9,990 nt of DNA from Trueperaceae bacterium. GTDB taxonomy: Bacteria; Deinococcota; Deinococci; Deinococcales; Trueperaceae. The stretch lies in NCBI GenBank assembly GCA_003567075.1, contig PXAU01000380.1, positions 1 through 9,990 of the forward strand, written 5' to 3'. Positions within the stretch are counted from its first letter, which is position 1, and each line of letters starts with the position of its first letter. The translations under genes and the position numbers were made by a program. This document shows, one piece after another, positions 5,938-9,990 of this stretch. Below the pieces are notes generated by a model. That model saw only the letters and a list, made by a program, of their open reading frames with translations, searched no databases and was not told the DNA's origin.

Positions 5938-7728
5938 ATGGCTGCCGACGCTTCACGGTTCGACCCGGGCTGGTCCGATCCGGCAACCGAGGCCGAACTC
6001 CTGCGCGACCTCTCGCTCGACGAGCCGTGGCGCCTGATCGAGCGCTTCTCGACCCTCGTCCGGGAGTCCGGGAGCGACGACGAGCGAACCGCCGCCGCGT
6101 ACCTGTGCGAGCGGCTTGACGCGTTCGGGGTGCATTACGAGGTGCTCGAGCCTGAGCTCTTCCTCTCCGTGCCGAAGGCAGCGCATGTGCTCATGCACGG
6201 CACCGAGACGCTGCGGATCGAGGCCGCCACCCCGGCATTCAGCCTGAGTACCGGATCTGCGGGCGTCCGCGGACCGATCGTCCATGCCTCGACCGGCTAC
6301 GCCACGTCGACGGTGACGGTGTTCGACGCCGGCGACGCCAGCGACCTGCCCGACGTACGCGGCAAGATCGCCGTGACCGAGGGCTTCGCGAACCCGGGGA
6401 AGGTCCTCGCCTTGCGTCAGGCCGGCGCCGTGGGCGTCCTCTGCGTCAACCCAGGCGAGTACGTCCACGAGGGCATCTGCACACCCATCTGGGGGGCACC
6501 GGATACGCGTAGCGCAGGGTTGCAGCCGAACATCCCGGTGGTGGCCATCAGCCGGCCGGACGGCGAGCGTCTGATGGCGGCACTCGCCGACGGCGGGGTC
6601 GAGGTCACCCTCGTCACCGACCTCGACGAGGGCTGGAAGCGTTGCCCCCTGGTCGTCGCCGAGATCCCCGGGAGCGACGATGGCGACGAGTTCGTTCTCC
6701 TGCATGGCCACATCGACTCGTGGTTCGTCGGCGTCGGCGACAACGCCACGGGCAACGCCACCATGCTCGAGATCGCGCGGGTCCTGCAGCGGCATCGGTG
6801 GCACATGCGCCGTAGCGTGCGCATCGCCTGGTGGCCAGGGCACTCGACCGGACGCTACGCCGGCTCGACGTGGTACGCCGACCACTTCGCGCTCGAGCTC
6901 GACGAGCGCTGCGTCGCCCATGTGAACTGCGACTCGCCCGGCTGTCGCGATGCCAGCGCCTACGAGGACGTGATGTGGATGGCGGAAGCCGACGCGCTCG
7001 CGCGCGGCGCGATACGTGACGCGACGGGTCAGGAGGCAACCGCGGCCCGTCCGTTCCGGGCAGGTGACATCTCGTTCAACAACCTCGGCGTGTCGACCTT
7101 CTTCATGCTCTCGTCGGAGATCCCGAGCAAAGAGCGTGAGCGGCGCGGCTCCTACCCAGTCGGTGGCTGCGGCATGAACATCGAGTGGCACACGCCGCAC
7201 GACACCCTCGAGGTGGCCGACCAGAAGACCCTGGCGAAGGACCTACGCGTGTACCTGCTCGGGGTGGTGCGCGCTGCGAACGCGCCGCTCGTGCCACTCG
7301 ACTACCGTCGGACGATCGCCGAACTCCGCGCGATCGTGGCTGGGTATGCCGCTGACGCGCCAGACCATGGCCTGGACCGTGTCGTCAGTGCCCTCGACGC
7401 TCTCGCAGGTGCGCTCGAGCGCGTCTACCTCGTCGAGCCCGTCACGCCAGACGGCATCCAGGCGTTCAACGCGCTGCAGCGCAGCATCGGCAGGAGGCTC
7501 GTGTCGCTCAACTTCAGCCAGGCCGGCAAGTTCCGGCAGGATCCCGCGCTCCAAGTCGCCCCCGTGCCCGAGTTGGCCGCGGCTCGTGCCATTGCACAGG
7601 AGCGCGATGCGCATCAGCGGCGCGTGCTCGCGACCGACCTCGTGCGAGGCCGGAACCGGGTCCTCGCCGACCTCGGCGCATGCCTCCGAGAGGTGCAGGC
7701 GTACAGCGCCTCGCATGGCCGATCATGA
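5938..7728 (+). CDS. PA-domain plus M28-peptidase-like protein with altered active site
   Basis: The 596-residue protein has no signal peptide and should be cytoplasmic. Residues about 25-75 form the start of the peptidase fold (an ERFSTLVRESGSDDERTAAAYL segment). Residues about 115-235 look like an inserted protease-associated (PA) domain, with GPIVHASTGYA and VRGKIAVTEG blocks. The M28 core resumes with HGHIDSW (His258, Asp260), GVGDNATGNA (bridging Asp268), NCDSPG (Asp332) and EWHTPHDT (His418). These match four metal ligands and the catalytic-site Asp of M28 enzymes. The expected catalytic Glu and ligand Glu (EE motif, 33-34 residues after the bridging Asp) are replaced by Gly301-His302 in WWPGHSTGRYAGS. 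The C-terminal region of about 170 residues is helical and not assigned. It may be an aminopeptidase or amidohydrolase with changed metal chemistry, or a non-peptidase binding protein. Confidence 0.82.
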   Translation: MAADASRFDPGWSDPATEAELLRDLSLDEPWRLIERFSTLVRESGSDDERTAAAYLCERLDAFGVHYEVLEPELFLSVPKAAHVLMHGTETLRIEAATPAFSLSTGSAGVRGPIVHASTGYATSTVTVFDAGDASDLPDVRGKIAVTEGFANPGKVLALRQAGAVGVLCVNPGEYVHEGICTPIWGAPDTRSAGLQPNIPVVAISRPDGERLMAALADGGVEVTLVTDLDEGWKRCPLVVAEIPGSDDGDEFVLLHGHIDSWFVGVGDNATGNATMLEIARVLQRHRWHMRRSVRIAWWPGHSTGRYAGSTWYADHFALELDERCVAHVNCDSPGCRDASAYEDVMWMAEADALARGAIRDATGQEATAARPFRAGDISFNNLGVSTFFMLSSEIPSKERERRGSYPVGGCGMNIEWHTPHDTLEVADQKTLAKDLRVYLLGVVRAANAPLVPLDYRRTIAELRAIVAGYAADAPDHGLDRVVSALDALAGALERVYLVEPVTPDGIQAFNALQRSIGRRLVSLNFSQAGKFRQDPALQVAPVPELAAARAIAQERDAHQRRVLATDLVRGRNRVLADLGACLREVQAYSASHGRS

Positions 7729-7765
7729 CGTGCGGACGCCGCACGACCCCACACCCCATCCCGCT

Positions 7766-7771
7766 GGAGGG
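7766..7771 (+). promoter_or_regulatory. Ribosome binding site choosing ATG 7781
   Basis: GGAGGG lies 9 nt before ATG 7781. A more upstream in-frame ATG at 7715 overlaps the previous gene, has no such site, and would add a Pro/His-rich low-complexity tail, so 7781 is preferred. Confidence 0.65.
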
Positions 7772-7780
7772 TCATTCACG

Positions 7781-8983
7781 ATGAAACAGAAGCGCTATGA
7801 CGGCTACAAGTCCTTCCAATACCTCGAAGCCGGCGTCGACTACAAGGTCTTCGACCTCGTCCCCGAGCTGAACAGGGTGCCCTCGCGCCAGGTCGAGGTC
7901 ACACCTGAGCAGGCGGCGCGCGTCCAGCGCATCTTCGACGAACACCTCGTCGTGTCGCTGCACGACCACTGCTTCGTGGCGGTGGAGGACCAATCGCAGT
8001 TCTTCGAGTACCGACGCTGGGGGCGTGACCACACCGGCTACGAGGGACTCGCGGTCAGCGGCATGGACGCGGTCTTCGATGCCCTCATGAATGGCACCGC
8101 GATGATCCACTCGCGCGGTGGCTGGAAGTGGGACGACATCATCACCGACCTTGGCCTCCGCCTCTCGGACATCGCGCACCAGGACATGGTGGTGCTCGCG
8201 ACGACCACGCGCGACATACGCGACGCCAAGCGCGATGGGCGCATCGCCTTCGTCGTCTCGCTCGAGGGTGCAGCGATGATCGAGAACGAGCTCGACCGCA
8301 TCGATGTCCTCTACGGTCTTGGGGTGCGCTGCCTCGGCGTCGCGTACAGCGAGGGCAACGCCCTCGGCGCAGGCTTGCGCGAGCCGAACGATGGCGGCCT
8401 CACGGTCTTCGGGCGCAAGGCGGTGCAGCGCATGAACCGCTTGGGCATGGCGATCGACATCAGCCACGCCGGGGACCAGACGAGCCTGGATACGATCGAG
8501 GTCTCCGAGCACCCGGTGTTCATCACCCACGCCGGCGCCAGGTCGCTCTGGGACTCGCGTCGCCTGAAGCCCGACGACGTGATCGTGGCGTGCGCTGAGA
8601 AGGGTGGCGTGATCGGCATCGAGGCCGCCCCGCACACGACGATCACGCGCGCCCAGCCTCGGCACTCGATCGAGTCGTTCATGGAGCACTTCGAGTACTG
8701 CGTCGATCTGGTCGGGATCGACCACGTCGCGTTCGGACCGGACGTGCTCTTCGGCGATCACGTGGGGTTGCACACGACCCTCAGCGAAGCGCTCTCGATC
8801 GGCGCCTCCCGCGGCCACCTCGAGTATCCGCGCGTCGAGTGGGTCGACGGGCTCGAGAACCCGGCCGAGGCGTTCCCGAACATCGTCCGCTGGCTCGTCA
8901 AGCATGGCTACTCCGACGACGACATCGCCAAGGCCGTCGGCGGAAACGTCATGCGCGTGCTCGATGAGGTGTGGGTGCGCTAG
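7781..8983 (+). CDS. M19-family dipeptidase (renal/membrane dipeptidase type)
   Basis: The 400-residue protein fits the amidohydrolase-fold dipeptidases that cut dipeptides, including ones with a D-residue at the C-terminal position. Family landmarks are in order: LHDHCF at 60-65 (first metal motif), SLEG with Glu162 (bridging ligand), DISHAG with His229, and ITHAGARS with His250. SRRLKPDDVI follows with Arg261, 11 residues after His250, as in human renal dipeptidase. Then come FGPD with Asp321 and VGGNVMRVL at the end. The His229-His250 spacing of 21 matches the family. One oddity is that the usual first motif H-x-D reads H61-D62-H63. There is no signal peptide or GPI-type tail, so the protein is cytoplasmic. 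As last gene of the transport cluster it probably hydrolyses an imported dipeptide or a product of the upstream enzymes. Confidence 0.88.
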   Translation: MKQKRYDGYKSFQYLEAGVDYKVFDLVPELNRVPSRQVEVTPEQAARVQRIFDEHLVVSLHDHCFVAVEDQSQFFEYRRWGRDHTGYEGLAVSGMDAVFDALMNGTAMIHSRGGWKWDDIITDLGLRLSDIAHQDMVVLATTTRDIRDAKRDGRIAFVVSLEGAAMIENELDRIDVLYGLGVRCLGVAYSEGNALGAGLREPNDGGLTVFGRKAVQRMNRLGMAIDISHAGDQTSLDTIEVSEHPVFITHAGARSLWDSRRLKPDDVIVACAEKGGVIGIEAAPHTTITRAQPRHSIESFMEHFEYCVDLVGIDHVAFGPDVLFGDHVGLHTTLSEALSIGASRGHLEYPRVEWVDGLENPAEAFPNIVRWLVKHGYSDDDIAKAVGGNVMRVLDEVWVR

Positions 8984-9004
8984 GCCGAGGCCCGTAGGCG
9001 CACC
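8974..9004. terminator. Inverted repeat at the end of the dipeptidase gene
   Basis: GGTGCGC (8974-8980) pairs perfectly with GCGCACC (8998-9004). One G-T wobble extends the stem, with GGCC-rich sequence inside that can add two more pairs. It spans the stop codon and has no T-tract. The symmetry would work for either strand. It probably marks the operon end, but termination is inferred. Confidence 0.35.
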
Positions 9005-9160
9005 AGCACGCCCGACGCCCGGTCCGTGAGGAGCGCACGGTCCTCGCGGAGCGGGCTGATCGTGCCCGCCGTCAGGCGCGAGCGTCGCCGTGCCGATGAT
9101 GGTGACGTCATCGTCTGCGTCGACGATTGCGACCTGGCTTCCGACGCGGACGCCTCGCAC
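8980..9160 (-). pseudogene. Possible frameshifted small gene, minus strand (GreA/Rnk C-terminal-like?)
   Basis: No intact gene lies between the dipeptidase and the propeller gene, but the minus strand reads sensibly in two frames joined near 9062-9085. From GTG 9160 it reads VRVGSQVAIVDADDDVTIIG; after a one-base shift it reads TISPLREDRALLTDRASGVL and VRLRASA, ending with TAG at 8980-8982. Both halves have a strong G/C preference at codon position 3 in their own frame, and this is not the shadow of a called gene. Removing one base around 9062-9070 would give about 60 residues. The pattern (V-G-S-x-V then I-I-G, I-S-P-L, R-A-L-L) faintly recalls the C-terminal domain of GreA or Rnk, but with the N-terminal coiled coil absent. 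It may be a decayed gene, a sequencing error, or chance. Confidence 0.27.
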
Positions 9161-9164
9161 CGGC

Positions 9165-9170
9165 TAGGCT
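9165..9170 (+). promoter_or_regulatory. Possible -10 element of the propeller gene
   Basis: TAGGCT ends 6 nt before ATG 9177, the spacing typical of leaderless transcripts in some GC-rich bacteria. No good -35 is seen at the usual distance. The same bases contain AGG (9166-9168), 8 nt from the ATG, which could instead be a weak ribosome binding site. Confidence 0.2.
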
Positions 9171-9176
9171 CGTCGC

Positions 9177-9990
9177 ATGGTGCGTTCGCCTCGCCCATCG
9201 CATCGTTGCGCGCCTGCCTTCGCTCGAGCGCTGCTCGTTGCCGTCGGCATGGCTGCTGCGGCGGCGCCATGGCAGCCAGCGGCCGCGGCGCCACCGCTCG
9301 AGCAGTTGCAGCGTAGCGACGCCGCGGGACTCGTAGCCTACGTGACCCTTGAAGGTGCGCCCGCGTTGGTCGACCCAAGCAGCGGCGCACGCGTGCAGCT
9401 CGACCTTGTTCCTCAACGTGCCCAGTTCCCTGCCTGGTCGCCAGATGGCTCGACCGTCTCAGTGATCGCAACGCGTTCCGACGGTCCTGGTCTCGATCTC
9501 TACCGGCTTGACCGGCCTGGCAGCCAACGAGCGTATGTCGATGCGGCCGCCCCGCCGATCTACCATGGCTGGTCGCCCGGAGGCACGCGCTTGGCACTGC
9601 TCACGAGCGATGCGGGGAGCCTGGCTCTCCGGCTCATCGACATCGACGCTGGCGGCGCTGCCGGAGACGCACGGCGGTTTGCCGAGGGCGCACCGTTCTA
9701 CTGGGACTGGACGCCGGATGGCACAGCGCTGATCGTGCACCGGAACGTGTTGTCGGCCGAAGCCGAGGTGATCGTCACGCCGGTCGAGGCCTTCGTTCCG
9801 AGCGGCGATTTCGCGCCACCCGGGGCCTTCCAGTCGCCGGCGGTGTCACCGAGCGGGATGTGGCTGGCCTACGCCACGCGAGACGGCGGCGACACCCGCC
9901 GGGTGGTGCTCGAGCGGTTGGTGTCGGACGATGCTGCCGAGCGGCGGCGCGAGCTGCCGCACACCGGCTTCAGCGCCTTCGCCTGGCACC
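9177..9990 (+). CDS. Secreted TolB/PD40-type beta-propeller protein, 5' part (runs off window)
   Basis: An open frame of 271 complete codons starts at ATG 9177 and is still open at the window end. An in-frame TAG at 9165-9167 limits the start to this ATG or the adjacent GTG 9180. Residues 1-38 are a signal peptide: basic start (RSPRPSHR), hydrophobic ARALLVAVGMAAAAA, and an A-A-A-A cleavage region. Four PD40-like strands follow at regular intervals: WSPDGSTVSVIA (87-98), WSPGGTRLALLT (132-143), WTPDGTALIVH (178-188) and VSPSGMWLAYAT (223-234). These are blades of a TolB-like or WD40-like propeller, which usually serve as extracytoplasmic interaction platforms. No catalytic domain is visible in this part; one could follow downstream, as in S9 peptidases. 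It is not obviously related to the transport operon, being about 190 bases away behind an inverted repeat. Confidence 0.85.
   Translation, partial: MVRSPRPSHRCAPAFARALLVAVGMAAAAAPWQPAAAAPPLEQLQRSDAAGLVAYVTLEGAPALVDPSSGARVQLDLVPQRAQFPAWSPDGSTVSVIATRSDGPGLDLYRLDRPGSQRAYVDAAAPPIYHGWSPGGTRLALLTSDAGSLALRLIDIDAGGAAGDARRFAEGAPFYWDWTPDGTALIVHRNVLSAEAEVIVTPVEAFVPSGDFAPPGAFQSPAVSPSGMWLAYATRDGGDTRRVVLERLVSDDAAERRRELPHTGFSAFAWH

Noticed and set aside
7715..7780. Upstream ATG start for the dipeptidase gene at 7715
   Set aside because: It overlaps the preceding gene, lacks a ribosome binding site, and adds a Pro/His-rich stretch. GGAGGG at 7766-7771 supports ATG 7781.
9103..9110. Perfect palindrome TGACGTCA
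   Set aside because: It falls inside the minus-strand coding-like stretch (Asp-Asp-Val-Thr codons) and the symmetry does not extend beyond 8 bp, so chance is sufficient.
5953..9160. Minus-strand frames opposite the M28-like and M19 genes (5953-7200, 7772-9160)
   Set aside because: They are shadows of real genes. Only the intergenic part of the second (beyond 8984) has independent coding character and is reported separately.
9026..9732. Short plus-strand frames (9026-9316, 9127-9336, 9508-9732) near the window end
   Set aside because: They overlap the propeller gene in other frames and give Arg/Ser-rich translations. The frame from ATG 9177 has a signal peptide and four repeated PD40 strands instead.

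Overview
The window is GC-rich bacterial DNA (strong G/C preference at third codon positions, Shine-Dalgarno sites such as AGGAGG and GGAGGG). All confidently called genes lie on the + strand. It holds the end of a GldC-like gene, one catabolic-looking gene cluster, and the start of an unrelated secreted beta-propeller gene. The host cannot be named from the sequence. A GC-rich lineage rich in peptide ABC transporters, such as Deinococcota/Trueperales or Chloroflexota, would fit, but that is inference. There is no rRNA, tRNA, CRISPR array, insertion sequence or prophage gene.

Layout: 1-290 is the 3' end of a GldC homologue. 291-488 is a hairpin-rich intergenic stretch that probably ends that gene and carries the promoter of the next. 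489-1313 encodes an IclR-family regulator. 1384-2958 encodes a secreted family-5 (oligo/dipeptide type) solute-binding protein. 2993-3940 and 3933-4811 encode the two DppB/DppC-type permeases. 4829-5935 encodes a soluble CapA-like metallophosphatase. 5938-7728 encodes a PA-domain plus M28-peptidase-like protein that lacks the usual catalytic Glu-Glu pair. 7781-8983 encodes an M19 (renal dipeptidase type) metallopeptidase. The last gene ends in an inverted repeat (8974-9004). 8984-9176 has no intact gene, but its minus strand looks like a small frameshifted coding remnant. 9177-9990 is the 5' part of a secreted TolB/PD40-type beta-propeller protein that runs off the window.

Working model (inference): the IclR protein senses a small molecule and controls a tightly packed operon. 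The operon binds a peptide-like or amide-like solute outside the cell, imports it, and hydrolyses it in the cytoplasm with three metallohydrolase-fold proteins. No ATP-binding subunit is encoded here, so the importer must use ATPases from elsewhere. Two of the three enzymes have His where their families normally have an acidic metal ligand, which makes the pathway's substrate and chemistry the most interesting open question in the window.
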